Shown: in pieces, positions 34,065-41,939 of the stretch
Numbering within the stretch: position 1 is the stretch's first letter
Layout of the letters: each line of letters opens with the position of its first letter
Assembly: GCA_963829355.1 (NCBI GenBank)
Contig: CAWHHZ010000009.1
Coordinates: 1-64,000, forward strand
Length of the DNA: 64,000 nt
Direction of reading: 5' to 3'
Source of the DNA: CAWHHZ01 sp963829355
GTDB taxonomy: Bacteria; Acidobacteriota; Thermoanaerobaculia; Gp7-AA8; JAHWKK01
Program-made: the position numbers and the translations under genes
Notes under the pieces: model-generated
The model's input: the letters and a program-made list of their open reading frames with translations, nothing else
Database searches by the model: none
What the model was told of the DNA's origin: nothing

Positions 34065-34577
34065 ATGTTTACGACTCCGATGAAACGACTCGCAATGACG
34101 ATGATGCTGGTGGCAACGGCACTCGCACTTCCAGCTCAGCAGCAGGCTGTGCAGCCAATCTTCCATGAGCGTCCGGACTGCATGTGGTCGGGTGACGAGA
34201 TGTTCCTCGCTGCGACGGTCATCTCTGAGGGAGAGGCCCGAGCGTACTACCGCGTAAAGGGTGCGGTGGATTGGTGCTACGTCGTCGGAGACCGCCTGAC
34301 CGACCGCGCGTTCTTCGTCCTTCCCGAGTTCTCGGATGGAGTCACCATCCAGTATTTCTTCCTGAGCCACGTCGATGAGGTGGTCACCGGGAGATCCGAC
34401 AACATCTACGAGATCCGGGTGAGCGATGAATGCCGGCGACGACCGGCCCGCCACGAAACCCTCGTCATCAGCGGCTGCGAAGAGGCCGGTGGTCTCGGTG
34501 CTGCCGTCGGCGCCGCCCTCCAGGTGGAGACCGACACCACCCTCGTCGAACCCTCCCCCTTCCTCCCCGGCCAGTAG
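34065..34577 (+). CDS. Small secreted protein of EPS export module B, unknown function
   Basis: 170 residues with a signal peptide (PMKRLAMTMMLVATALALPA QQ); an internal ATG at 34080 is an equally good start. The mature chain RPDCMWSGDEMFLAATVISE, then RAYYRVKGAVDWCYVVGDRL, IQYFFLSHVDEVVTGRSDNI and YEIRVSDECRR suggests a small beta-sandwich with conserved cysteines. It ends with CEEAGGLGAAVGAALQ, a Gly-rich segment comparable to that of the module A relative (19059-19739). It is the last gene of module B, 24 bases after the TPR gene, just as the module A relative neighbours its TPR gene. No named family recognised. Confidence 0.68.
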   Translation: MFTTPMKRLAMTMMLVATALALPAQQQAVQPIFHERPDCMWSGDEMFLAATVISEGEARAYYRVKGAVDWCYVVGDRLTDRAFFVLPEFSDGVTIQYFFLSHVDEVVTGRSDNIYEIRVSDECRRRPARHETLVISGCEEAGGLGAAVGAALQVETDTTLVEPSPFLPGQ

Positions 34578-34585
34578 TTCGCGTG

Positions 34586-34741
34586 TGGGTCGCGCGTCCC
34601 GCGCGATGTATGGCGGCGTCCCGCCGCCATACGATGGAAGCGTGCCTGCAGACGGATCCTCTCGGGTCCGAAAGGGATGGACAGTCGCGCGGCCGGGACG
34701 GCCGCGGACATCGGGCCGGAGGCCCGACCCACACGGGACGG
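34586..34741. repeat. R2 REP-like inverted pair
   Basis: A plus-oriented copy (GTGTGGGTCGCGCGTCCCGC then GGCGGCGTCCCGCCGCC) at 34582-34632 and a minus-oriented copy (CGGCCGGGACGGCCGCGG, GGGCCGGAGGCCCGACCCAC) at 34690-34738 lie between convergent genes and can form strong hairpins, possibly ending both transcripts. Confidence 0.75.
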
Positions 34742-34743
34742 GC

Positions 34744-35712
34744 CTACTTTGCCTTTTTTACTTCCTCGGTGAGGGCCGGGAGGATCTGGAAGAGGTCGCC
34801 CACGACTCCGAGGTCGGCGACCTTGAAGATCGGGGCCTCTTTATCCTTGTTGATGGCGATGATGTGCTTGGACGACTGCATCCCCGCGAGGTGCTGGATC
34901 GCGCCGGAGATACCGGCCGCGATGTAGAGGTTCGGGCTGACGACGCGGCCCGTCTGGCCGACCTGATTCTGGTGATCGATCCATCCTGCATCGACCGTCG
35001 CGCGTGACGCGCCGACGGCGCCCCCCAGAGCATGAGCCAGGTCGCGGATGTAGCTGAAGTTCTCCGCCTCTTTCAGGCCGCGTCCACCCGAGACGATGAT
35101 GTCCGCCTCGGCGATCGACATCTCTCCCGCCTCCGATGTTTCGACACCTTGCAGTTTCGCTTTCGGGTCGATGGCGTCCCAGGAGACTTCGGAAACTTCA
35201 GCCGCCGCGCCACCACTCTCGGACGCGGGAACGGCGTTCGGCCGGATGGTCGCAATCGCCGGCTGCCCTTCAATCTCGAACGTACCGATGACTTTGCCCG
35301 AGTAGATTGACCGCTTCACGCGGAGATTCCCGCCGGCCCATTCGAGTGCGATCGCCTCGGAGGCGACGCCTGAATCGAATCGAGCGCCAAGACGAGGCGC
35401 GAGATCCTTCCCTGCGGCGCTCGCTCCCATCAGCAGAACCGCGGGCTGCTCACTCTTCACGACGGCTTCCATCGCGGATGCGTAGCTCTCGGTCTGATAG
35501 GAATCGAGAGCACCGTCGGTCACGACATGCAGCTTCTTCGCACCGTATTTTCCGACTTCCTCGGCGAATTGTGCCGCGTTCGCTCCGAGCGCGGCGGCGA
35601 CGAGGTCTCCCCCCATCGCGGAGGCGATCTCCCGACCGGCGCTGAGCGCCTCGCGCGAGACCTTCTTCAACTGTCCGTCCTTCTGTTCGCAGAAGACGAG
35701 AACGTTTGCCAT
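34744..35712 (-). CDS. etfA: Electron transfer flavoprotein, alpha subunit
   Basis: 322 residues. FAD-binding half of the ETF heterodimer that passes electrons from acyl-CoA and other dehydrogenases to the quinone pool. N-terminal domain MANVLVFCEQKDGQLKKVSR. The C-terminal FAD domain shows VSGGRGLKEAENFSYIRDLA, GAVGASRATVDAGWIDHQNQ, VGQTGRVVSPNLYIAAGISG and the adenine-proximal AINKDKEAPIFKVADLGVVG. Twelve bases after etfB with AAGGAG at 35719-35724 as ribosome-binding site. ATG 35712 and 35715 are both possible. Typical length and complete motifs. Confidence 0.96.
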   Translation of the reverse strand: MANVLVFCEQKDGQLKKVSREALSAGREIASAMGGDLVAAALGANAAQFAEEVGKYGAKKLHVVTDGALDSYQTESYASAMEAVVKSEQPAVLLMGASAAGKDLAPRLGARFDSGVASEAIALEWAGGNLRVKRSIYSGKVIGTFEIEGQPAIATIRPNAVPASESGGAAAEVSEVSWDAIDPKAKLQGVETSEAGEMSIAEADIIVSGGRGLKEAENFSYIRDLAHALGGAVGASRATVDAGWIDHQNQVGQTGRVVSPNLYIAAGISGAIQHLAGMQSSKHIIAINKDKEAPIFKVADLGVVGDLFQILPALTEEVKKAK

Positions 35713-35723
35713 CATCAAACTCC

Positions 35724-36503
35724 TTAGAGTGCTTTCACTTCGTCGCGGATGTACGCGAGGATCGCGCTCGCCGCGGCCGCCGGGTCATCAGCTTCGATGA
35801 TCTTTCCGCCACTCTTCTGCGGGGGCGGCTCGAGCGAGACCACGCGGACACGCTTGCCGAACACGTCGTCATCACTGAGGCCGAGATCGCTGGCCGACTT
35901 GGTGTCGATCTGGATCTTCTTGGCGGCCATGATGCCCTTGAGCGACGAGTAGCGCGGCTCGTTCAAACCCTTCTGGGCCGTGATGACGACCGGTGTCGGC
36001 GCCTCGACGATCTCCTCGGCGCCTTCGATCTCACGGTGAGCAACGAACGATCCGTCCTTCTTCTCGAGCTTCGTGACCACGTTCAACTGCGGCCATCCGA
36101 GAAGCTCGGCGACCATCGGGCCGACCAGAGAGTTGTCGGTACCGACCCCCTGCTTTCCGGCGAATACGACGTCGGGCGAGATCTCGCGGATCGCGGCAGC
36201 GAGAACTTTTGCGATGCCGAGCGAGTCGGCATTGCTCGTGTCGCCGTTGATGTGAACGGCCTTCGTTGCGCCTCGTGCGAGACACTCGCGAAGAGCCTGG
36301 GCGGCGCGATCGGGACCGAATACGACGACGGTGACGTCACCGCCGTCAGCCTCTTTCATCTTGACGGCTTCTTCGAGCGCGAGCTCGTCGTACGGCGAGA
36401 CGATGAACTTGAGTCCCGATTCATCGATTCGTGTACCATCAGACGCAATCGTGATTTTGGATTCCGTGTCAGGGACCTGGGTAATACAAACGACTGAATT
36501 CAA
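35724..36503 (-). CDS. etfB: Electron transfer flavoprotein, beta subunit
   Basis: 259 residues beginning (TTG)NSVVCITQVPDTESKITI. The family N-terminus and the AMP-binding region KQGVGTDNSLVGPMVAELLG are intact, as is the signature QKGLNEPRYSSLKGIMAAKK. The start is an unusual TTG, supported by GGAGG exactly six bases upstream (36510-36514) and by alignment of VVCITQVPDT with the normal start of the family; no ATG or GTG is available nearby. A good promoter lies 37 bases further upstream. It forms the etfBA operon with etfA. Confidence 0.95.
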   Translation of the reverse strand: MNSVVCITQVPDTESKITIASDGTRIDESGLKFIVSPYDELALEEAVKMKEADGGDVTVVVFGPDRAAQALRECLARGATKAVHINGDTSNADSLGIAKVLAAAIREISPDVVFAGKQGVGTDNSLVGPMVAELLGWPQLNVVTKLEKKDGSFVAHREIEGAEEIVEAPTPVVITAQKGLNEPRYSSLKGIMAAKKIQIDTKSASDLGLSDDDVFGKRVRVVSLEPPPQKSGGKIIEADDPAAAASAILAYIRDEVKAL

Positions 36504-36539
36504 GGAAGTCCTCCAGGGCGGGCAGGTTGGAACGAGCGC

Positions 36540-36568
36540 ATTCTATTGCGGCTGTAAGATGAATTCAA
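36540..36568 (-). promoter_or_regulatory. Sigma-70-type promoter of etfBA
   Basis: On the minus strand TTGAAT (36563-36568), a 17-base spacer and TAGAAT (36540-36545). Four and five of six consensus bases match and the spacing is ideal. Transcription would begin near 36533, giving a leader of about 30 bases to the TTG start at 36503. Confidence 0.65.
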
Positions 36569-36607
36569 ATAGCCCGCCAGGTGGAATGGGAAAGGGGTCG
36601 CGCGGCC

Positions 36608-37063
36608 GGTGTGGGTCGCGCGTCTCGCGCGATGTGTGTCGGCGTCCCGCCGATACACCGAACTCTACTCGGGAAGGGACGCGTACTCGGAATTCGAGAG
36701 CGTGGGTACAGTCGCGCGGCCGGTGTGGGTCGCGCGTCTCGCGCGATGTGTGTCGGCGTCCCGCCGAGACACCGGGCTCTACTCGGGAAGGGACGCGTAC
36801 TCGGAATTCGAGAGCGTGGGTACAGTCGCGCGGCCGGTGTGGGTCGCGCGTCTCGCGCGATGTGTGTCGGCGTCCCGCCGAGACACCGGGCTCTACTCGG
36901 GAAGGGACGCGTACTCGGAATTCGAGAGCGTGGGTACAGTCGCGCGGCCGGTGTGGGTCGCGCGTCTCGCGCGATGTGTGTCGGCGTCCCGCCGAGACAC
37001 CGGGCTCTACTCGGGAAGGGACGCGTACTCGGAATTCGAGAGCGTGGGTACAGTCGCGCGGCC
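36608..37063. repeat. Tandem array of four 114-bp units (R2-derived)
   Basis: Units start at 36608, 36722, 36836 and 36950 and are nearly identical; the first differs at a few positions (CGATACACCGAACTC versus CGAGACACCGGGCTC). Each begins with the R2 half GGTGTGGGTCGCGCGTCTCG, then a GGCGTCCCGCCGAGAC hairpin, then GAAGGGACGCGTACTCGGAA. Because 114 is divisible by three, the array is open in several frames on both strands. That is a by-product and not evidence of protein. Confidence 0.9.
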
Positions 37064-37107
37064 GGGACGGCCGCGGACATCGGGCGGGACGCCCGACCCA
37101 CACGACC
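37064..37107 (-). repeat. R2 element, minus orientation, closing the tandem array
   Basis: GGACGGCCGCGGACATCGGG then CGGGACGCCCGACCCACAC. Together with the R2 half in each 114-bp unit it forms the same inverted pair as at 34.6 kb, but with the first arm amplified four times. Confidence 0.75.
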
Positions 37108-37133
37108 CACACGGCCCACTCGGGACGGTACCG

Positions 37134-38117
37134 GTGAAGCCGATTGCGATCAGCGTGGGGGATCCGGCCGGGATTGGTCCCGAGGTCGTGTTTCGTGCGG
37201 TGCGGGAGATGGGCGGCACCGTTCCGCTCCATATTTACGGGAGCTGGGCGCTGGTCAGACGTTCTCTGGACGCGGCCGGTATAGACCAGTCGATGCGGGT
37301 GATCAAAGCCGGCGAGACACTCCCCGCGGACGAGCGGCTTCTGTTCGTCGACACGGATCGGGAGGAACCTGCAGATTTCCGCGTCGGCACCGTCTCGGCG
37401 GCGGGCGGGCGTGCGGCACTCGAAGCGATCGACGGCGCGGTCACGGCAATCGAGCAGGGACGCGCTTCGGCTCTGGTCACGGCGCCGATCAACAAGGCGG
37501 CCGTCCGGATGGCGGGGGGAGAGTTCCCCGGCCACACAGAGCTTCTCGCGGCGCGCGCCGGTCTTCACACCTACGGGAAGGAGTTCGCGATGTACTTCGA
37601 CTCCCCCACCGTGCGCGTCGCCCTGCTGACGGTCCACGTCGCACTGCGGGACGTGCCGGCTCTCGTCACCGCGAAAAGCGTACGTGACCTCGCGCTGCTC
37701 GTCGATCGTGAGGTCCGGTCGGTCGAGGGGCGAAGTCTTCGAATCGGAGTTGCGGGCCTCAATCCTCACGCGGGAGAGGGAGGGATGTTCGGAGACGAGG
37801 ACGAGGAGATCGCACGTGGTGTGGAGCTGGCCCGGCAGGCGGGGCTCGATATCCATGGACCGTTCGCCGCGGACACGCTCTTCCACGCGATCCGCGAGGG
37901 CCGCTACGACCTGGCGCTGGCGATGTATCACGACCAGGGGCTCATCCCGGTCAAGACCGTGCACTTCAACCAGTCGGTGAACGTCACACTCGGACTCCCC
38001 TACCTGCGCGCTTCGGTCGATCACGGAACGGCCTTCGACATCGCCGGAAAGGGAGTCGCTGATCATTCCGCGATGAAGTACGCGATCGAATGGACGATCG
38101 GAAAGGTGGCCCGTTGA
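37134..38117 (+). CDS. pdxA: 4-hydroxythreonine-4-phosphate dehydrogenase
   Basis: 327 residues. Makes 3-amino-1-hydroxyacetone 1-phosphate in the DXP-dependent pathway to pyridoxal phosphate. The GTG at 37134 opens VKPIAISVGDPAGIGPEVVF, the canonical N-terminus. TAPINKAAVRMAGGEFPGHT carries substrate-binding Lys and His, LNPHAGEGGMFGDEDEE is a family hallmark, and MYHDQGLIPVKTVHFNQSVN with VDHGTAFDIAGKGVADHSAM supplies metal and substrate ligands. All are intact. Upstream in-frame codons belong to the tandem repeat and were excluded. The stop overlaps a possible small gene (TTGA). Confidence 0.95.
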   Translation: MKPIAISVGDPAGIGPEVVFRAVREMGGTVPLHIYGSWALVRRSLDAAGIDQSMRVIKAGETLPADERLLFVDTDREEPADFRVGTVSAAGGRAALEAIDGAVTAIEQGRASALVTAPINKAAVRMAGGEFPGHTELLAARAGLHTYGKEFAMYFDSPTVRVALLTVHVALRDVPALVTAKSVRDLALLVDREVRSVEGRSLRIGVAGLNPHAGEGGMFGDEDEEIARGVELARQAGLDIHGPFAADTLFHAIREGRYDLALAMYHDQGLIPVKTVHFNQSVNVTLGLPYLRASVDHGTAFDIAGKGVADHSAMKYAIEWTIGKVAR

Positions 38118-38368
38118 ACAGAACAATCTGGATCTGGCGGATCATCGCCATTCTGATCGTGCTGCTCTTCGCGATCCTGATGTGGAAGCTGTACGCGGAT
38201 CTGACGAGGCTGAAGCAGCAGCGGAGTGAAGGGCGCGTGCCGGTGGAGTCGGCGGTGATCTCGGAGGTGAGAGGGGGCGGGTGGAACGCGGGGCGGGCTT
38301 CGCGGGGCGGGCTGCGCGGGGCGGGCCCGGGGCGTTTGATTGCGGAGGGCGGTGAGAGCATCGGTTGA
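38114..38368 (+). CDS. Small single-pass membrane protein, hypothetical
   Basis: 84 residues from a TTG at 38114 that overlaps the pdxA stop. It has one hydrophobic segment (IWIWRIIAILIVLLFAILMW), then a basic stretch KLYADLTRLKQQRSEGRVPV. The last 30 residues (RASRGGLRGAGPGRLIAEGG) are read from an R5 repeat, so the natural C-terminus is uncertain. No family recognised. The tight coupling to pdxA and the clean membrane segment argue for a real gene; the TTG start and repeat-coded tail argue against. Confidence 0.5.
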   Translation: MNRTIWIWRIIAILIVLLFAILMWKLYADLTRLKQQRSEGRVPVESAVISEVRGGGWNAGRASRGGLRGAGPGRLIAEGGESIG

Positions 38369-38525
38369 CGAAGCTCTCGAGCCTTCGTCCTCTCTACAGC
38401 CGGAAGCAGCATCCCAACCCTTCCAGCCGTCATAGAAGCCCGGACCAGCCCTTCGACTCGCTGCTCACTCACTCAGGACAGGCTCCGCGAAGCCCGACCC
38501 GCGAGCGCAGCGAGCCCGGCCCCTT
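38280..38525. repeat. Inverted pair of R5 repeats
   Basis: Plus-oriented R5 (GGGGCGGGCTGCGCGGGGCG at about 38300-38345) and a minus-oriented partner (CAGGACAGGCTCCGCGAAGC then CCGCGAGCGCAGCGAGCCC at 38474-38520) fill the space between pdxA and surE. Confidence 0.7.
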
Positions 38526-38546
38526 CCCCTGCTACTATCTACGCCA

Positions 38547-39329
38547 ATGACTACGAACAAACGACCAACGATTCTCGTCACCAACGATGATGGTGTTTAC
38601 AGCGAAGGACTGAAGAAGCTCGCGGAGGCGCACCGGGCGATCGGGGATGTCACGATCGTGGCGCCCGACCGGGAGCAGAGTGCCTCATCGCACTCGCTCA
38701 CGCTCAACCGGCCGCTCCGCATTCTGCATCTCGACGAAAGCACCTGGAGCGTCGACGGAACTCCGGCGGACTGCGTGAATCTCGCGGTCCAGCACGTGAT
38801 GAAGGAACACCGCCCCGACGTCGTCGTGTCGGGAATCAATTTCGGACCGAATCTCGGGGACGACGTCACGTACTCCGGAACGATCTCCGCGGCCTTCGAG
38901 GGAGCGCTTCTCGGAATCCCTTCCGTCGCATTTTCGACTCAGATCGGCGAGCACTTCTCGTTCGATCGCGCGGCTCGCTTCGCTGCCCGCTTCACCGAGA
39001 TGTTCCTCGCGAGCGAGCCGGAGTGCCACGTCGTCATGAACGTGAATTTCCCTCTCGGCGCGCCCAGCGGCGTCCGCGTCACGCACCTCGGGAAGCGTGT
39101 GTACACTGAGGGGGTGATCGAGCGTCAGGATCCGAGGGGACGGAGCTACTTCTGGATCGGCGGGGAATCGCCCGTTTGGGAAGACGAACAGGGGAGCGAT
39201 TTCGCGGCGGTCGACCGGGGGTTCATCTCGATCACGCCGCTTCATCTCGATCTCACGCACCGTCCGTCGTTCCAGAAGATGGAGGCGGAGATCGGTCGCC
39301 TGGAGAAAATCGTCGGAGACGTGCAGTAA
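38547..39329 (+). CDS. surE: 5'/3'-nucleotidase SurE
   Basis: 260 residues. Metal-dependent survival protein that dephosphorylates nucleoside monophosphates. The metal site is ILVTNDDGVYSEGLKKLAEA (Asp-Asp), with DREQSASSHSLTLNRPLRI, VDGTPADCVNLAVQHV and SGINFGPNLGDDVTYSGTIS (Ser and Asn ligands) all conserved. TACTAT eight bases before ATG 38547 could be a -10 of a leaderless transcript. The stop overlaps the pcm start (TAATG). The surE-pcm order is widespread in bacteria and links repair and stress survival. Confidence 0.96.
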   Translation: MTTNKRPTILVTNDDGVYSEGLKKLAEAHRAIGDVTIVAPDREQSASSHSLTLNRPLRILHLDESTWSVDGTPADCVNLAVQHVMKEHRPDVVVSGINFGPNLGDDVTYSGTISAAFEGALLGIPSVAFSTQIGEHFSFDRAARFAARFTEMFLASEPECHVVMNVNFPLGAPSGVRVTHLGKRVYTEGVIERQDPRGRSYFWIGGESPVWEDEQGSDFAAVDRGFISITPLHLDLTHRPSFQKMEAEIGRLEKIVGDVQ

Positions 39330-39991
39330 TGGCTACGGCTGCGAGTCCACGTGATTACGGCCATCTCCGAAACGCGATGGTCGACCGGTATGTGGCGGGA
39401 CGCGGTGTACACGATGCGCGGGTTCTCGCTGCGATGCGGGAAGTGCCGCGTCACCTCTTCGTTCCGGAGTCGATGGCGGCGAAGGCGTATGGCCCGGGTG
39501 CTCTCCCGATCGGGCAGAAGCAGACGATCTCGCAGCCTTACATCGTCGGTCGCATGATCGAGCTCCTCGATCTGACGGGCAAGGAGAAGGTTCTCGAGAT
39601 CGGCACCGGTACGGGCTATCAGGCGGCGGTACTGGCCCGCGTCGCGGCAAAGGTCTTCTCGATCGAACGGATCAATGAGCTGGCTCTCCAGGCGGTGGCG
39701 ACGATGCAGAAGCTTCGTGTCCACAATGTGAGCATCAAGGTTTTCGACGGATCGTACGGCTGGTCAGATCAGGCGCCATTCGACCGGATCATCGTCGCAG
39801 CGGCGGCGCCGGAGATCCCGGAGCCGCTCCTCGCCCAGCTCGCCCGGGGAGGAAAGATGGTGCTGCCGATCGGCCCCGCCGGGAATCAGCGCCTCGCCCG
39901 CGCCTACCGCGTCGGCACCACGCTCAACATCGAGGACATGGGAACCGCCGAGTTCGTTCCGCTCGTGGGGAAATTCGGCTGGGAACGCTGA
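39329..39991 (+). CDS. pcm: Protein-L-isoaspartate O-methyltransferase
   Basis: 220 residues, starting at the ATG that overlaps the surE stop. It methylates L-isoaspartyl residues to start repair of aged proteins. Family blocks: VLAAMREVPRHLFVPESMAA, ALPIGQKQTISQPYIVGRMI and the SAM-binding motif KVLEIGTGTGYQAAVLARVA; FDRIIVAAAAPEIPEPLLAQ and GGKMVLPIGP complete the fold. Length and order are normal. The 3' end is followed within 30 bases by R1 repeat sequence. Confidence 0.95.
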   Translation: MATAASPRDYGHLRNAMVDRYVAGRGVHDARVLAAMREVPRHLFVPESMAAKAYGPGALPIGQKQTISQPYIVGRMIELLDLTGKEKVLEIGTGTGYQAAVLARVAAKVFSIERINELALQAVATMQKLRVHNVSIKVFDGSYGWSDQAPFDRIIVAAAAPEIPEPLLAQLARGGKMVLPIGPAGNQRLARAYRVGTTLNIEDMGTAEFVPLVGKFGWER

Positions 39992-40457
39992 GGAGAGTCG
40001 GGGGCGGGCTGCGACAGCGCCCGTAACTTGCGAGGCCCCTCGCATGCCCACCCACCCGCCCGCTCGGGGTGACAATCCCTTAATTCAACGGAGCTGGCGC
40101 TCGCTCATGCAGCGGCCCAGACGTCACTGAGTACGAAACTCACGAGCTGCCTCGCATGCCCACCCACCCGCCCGCTCGGGGTGACAATCCCTTAATTCAA
40201 CGGAGCTGGCACTCGCTCATGCAGCGGCCCAGACGTCACTGAGTACGAAACTCGCGAGCTGCCTCGCACGCCCACCCACCCGCCCGCTCGGCATGACGAT
40301 TCTCGGTCGCACCCTTAACTCAACGCCATTGCCCCTCGTACCACCCGTTCATTAGCGAAGGCCACAGGCCTTCACGACGCCGACGAACGCCGGAGGCCGA
40401 CACGTCAGCGTTCCCGGTCCACGCTTTGCTATGATCATGCAGGGAGTGTGAGATCGT
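39992..40457. repeat. R1 fragment and 112-bp tandem repeat
   Basis: An R1-type segment (CGTAACTTGCGAGGCCCC) at 40021-40040 leads into units starting at 40039, 40151 and 40263 (112-bp spacing, the third incomplete). Each contains CTCGCATGCCCACCCACCCG, CTCGGGGTGACAATCCCTTA and CCAGACGTCACTGAGTACGA. The last 130 bases are unique and include TATGAT at 40430-40435, a possible -10 for acyP. Confidence 0.85.
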
Positions 40458-40733
40458 ATGCAGGAAACGCGAGTCATCAAGATCCATGGGAAAGTGCAGG
40501 GCGTCGGGTTCCGTTTCTTCGCGACGCGCGTCGCGCGCCGGCTGGGGCTGAAGGGATGGATTCGCAATCTCCGGGACGCGACCGTCGATGCGATCGTCGA
40601 GGGAGAATCCGAGGCGATCGACGAGTGGATCGAAGAGATCAGAGAGGGCCCGCGATACGCCGAGGTCACGAAGATCGACCAGGAAAAGAAGAAGTATCTC
40701 GGCAAGTTCGGTGATTTCGATGTCCGCTTCTGA
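40458..40733 (+). CDS. acyP: Acylphosphatase
   Basis: 91 residues. Hydrolyses acyl phosphates. The signature VQGVGFRFFATRVARRLGLK holds the phosphate-binding loop and catalytic Arg, and GWIRNLRDATVDAIVEGE holds the catalytic Asn. It is full length and ends KFGDFDVRF. AGGGAG and GAG sequences between 40441 and 40451 can serve as the ribosome-binding site. The 3' end overlaps apt by 14 bases, so the two are co-translated. Confidence 0.94.
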   Translation: MQETRVIKIHGKVQGVGFRFFATRVARRLGLKGWIRNLRDATVDAIVEGESEAIDEWIEEIREGPRYAEVTKIDQEKKKYLGKFGDFDVRF

Positions 40734-41256
40734 CGATGGTCACGACCATCTGCGCGGTCTGATCCGCGACGTCCCCGATTTTCCGAGCCCGGGGATCCTC
40801 TTCAAGGACATCACACCCCTGCTCAACGATTCGGTGGGATTCCACGCAGCGGTCATGGCGATGATGCAGCCTTACGAGCACGAAGAGGTCACGGTCATCG
40901 CGGGGATCGAGTCAAGAGGATTCATCTTTGGCGCGGCTGCCGCATCGAGGCTCGGATGCCGGTTCGTTCCGGTGCGGAAGCCGGGGAAGCTCCCGTGGAA
41001 GACCAGCAGGATCGAGTATGACCTCGAGTACGGCAGCGACGCTCTCGAGCTCCACGAGGATGCGCTGGAGCCTTCAGACCGGGTGGTGATCATGGATGAT
41101 CTGCTCGCCACCGGAGGCACGTTGGGCGCCACCCATTCACTGGTCCGGGCGAGCGGCGCGCGAATCCTCGGCGCCACCGTGCTGATCGAGCTGGAGTTCC
41201 TGAACGGCCGCGAGCGACTCGATGGGCTCGAGATCCACTCGGTGCTCCGGTACTGA
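40720..41256 (+). CDS. apt: Adenine phosphoribosyltransferase
   Basis: 178 residues. Purine salvage: adenine plus PRPP to AMP. N-terminal LRGLIRDVPDFPSPGILFKD is the family hallmark, AGIESRGFIFGAAAASRLGC and VPVRKPGKLPWKTSRIEYDL follow, and the PRPP-binding loop is RVVIMDDLLATGGTLGATHS. ATG 40720 lies inside the end of acyP. Everything needed for activity is present. Confidence 0.95.
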   Translation: MSASDDGHDHLRGLIRDVPDFPSPGILFKDITPLLNDSVGFHAAVMAMMQPYEHEEVTVIAGIESRGFIFGAAAASRLGCRFVPVRKPGKLPWKTSRIEYDLEYGSDALELHEDALEPSDRVVIMDDLLATGGTLGATHSLVRASGARILGATVLIELEFLNGRERLDGLEIHSVLRY

Positions 41257-41537
41257 CGGACGGTGCATCACCATGAAATCGTGGGCGAGGACAACCGGAC
41301 GCGATCCTTCGCCGTCACCCCACGGTCCTTCTTGTGTCGCCCGCCTGCGCGGGCTCGAGGTTTTGGTGGATATCCGGTGTCCCAGGGCTTACGCCGCTGG
41401 GCTGGGTTGTTGCGGCCCGCCTTCGCGGGCCTTCGGGCGTGGCTTCCGGTGAAGTCGCTCTCGGACCTGTTTCATTGCGCGTCTCCTTTCAGCGTCGTGA
41501 TTCGACCTGATCAATTCTCGTGGTTCCACTCCCCGCC
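41257..41537. other. Convergent intergenic region with several GC hairpins
   Basis: Lies between the convergent apt and 6-PTPS-like genes. Contains perfect stems GCCCGC-CTGC-GCGGGC (41339-41354) and GGCCCGC-CTTC-GCGGGCC (41414-41431), plus an R3-like half (GCGATCCTTCGCCGTCACCC). There is no T-run, so these are not classical terminators but may stop both transcripts. No gene seen. Confidence 0.55.
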
Positions 41538-41939
41538 TCAGCCCCGATAAGTGACCGAATTGCTCTCGGTCTCGCGCAGAACGATCTGCTCGAGCTTTCC
41601 GGGAGCGACGGCTCCTTCCAGACGTTCCCAGAACTTCACGGCGAGATTCTCCGCGGTTGGATTGATGCCTCGAAGAAAATCGACATCGTGGTTGAGACTC
41701 TTGTGGTCCACATAGTCGATGATCGACTCGCGAACGATCGACTTCAGCCGCTTCAGGTCGATCACCATTCCCGTGTCCGGATCGATCGGGCCGCTCACGC
41801 TGACCTCGATCACATAGTTGTGTCCGTGTCCTGCCGGATTGTCGCACTTGTCGAACACTCTGCGGTTCCACTCGTCATCGAACGCGTCGTTGTGCAGACG
41901 GTGTGCAGCGGCAAAGTGGAGTCGGGCTGTGACGATCAT
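41538..41939 (-). CDS. 6-pyruvoyl-tetrahydropterin synthase / QueD-like enzyme
   Basis: 133 residues. Zinc-dependent T-fold enzyme acting on dihydroneopterin triphosphate. Zinc histidines are in LHFAAAHRLHND and in CDNPAGHGHNYVIEVSV, and LNHDVDFLRGINPTAENLAV follows. The C-x5-HGHNY spacing with NPxGHGHNY, together with GPIDPDTGMVIDLKRLK, resembles eukaryotic-type 6-PTPS more than E. coli QueD, which has a shorter spacing. The reaction could be either tetrahydropterin or queuosine-precursor synthesis. No other queuosine gene is in the window. The ATG overlaps the stop of the upstream gene (ATGA). Confidence 0.85.
   Translation of the reverse strand: MIVTARLHFAAAHRLHNDAFDDEWNRRVFDKCDNPAGHGHNYVIEVSVSGPIDPDTGMVIDLKRLKSIVRESIIDYVDHKSLNHDVDFLRGINPTAENLAVKFWERLEGAVAPGKLEQIVLRETESNSVTYRG

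Noticed and set aside
36608..37063. CRISPR array
   Set aside because: Units are contiguous, nearly identical and 114 bp long with no variable spacers. No cas gene is in the window.
36331..38117. Long open frames on both strands through the 114-bp tandem array
   Set aside because: The repeat length is a multiple of three and GC-rich, so frames stay open by default. The translated sequence is a 38-residue Arg-rich repeat with no ribosome-binding site and no family likeness.
41339..41431. Rho-independent terminators between apt and the PTPS-like gene
   Set aside because: The hairpins are strong but no T-run follows on either strand, so I list the region only as hairpin-bearing intergenic DNA.
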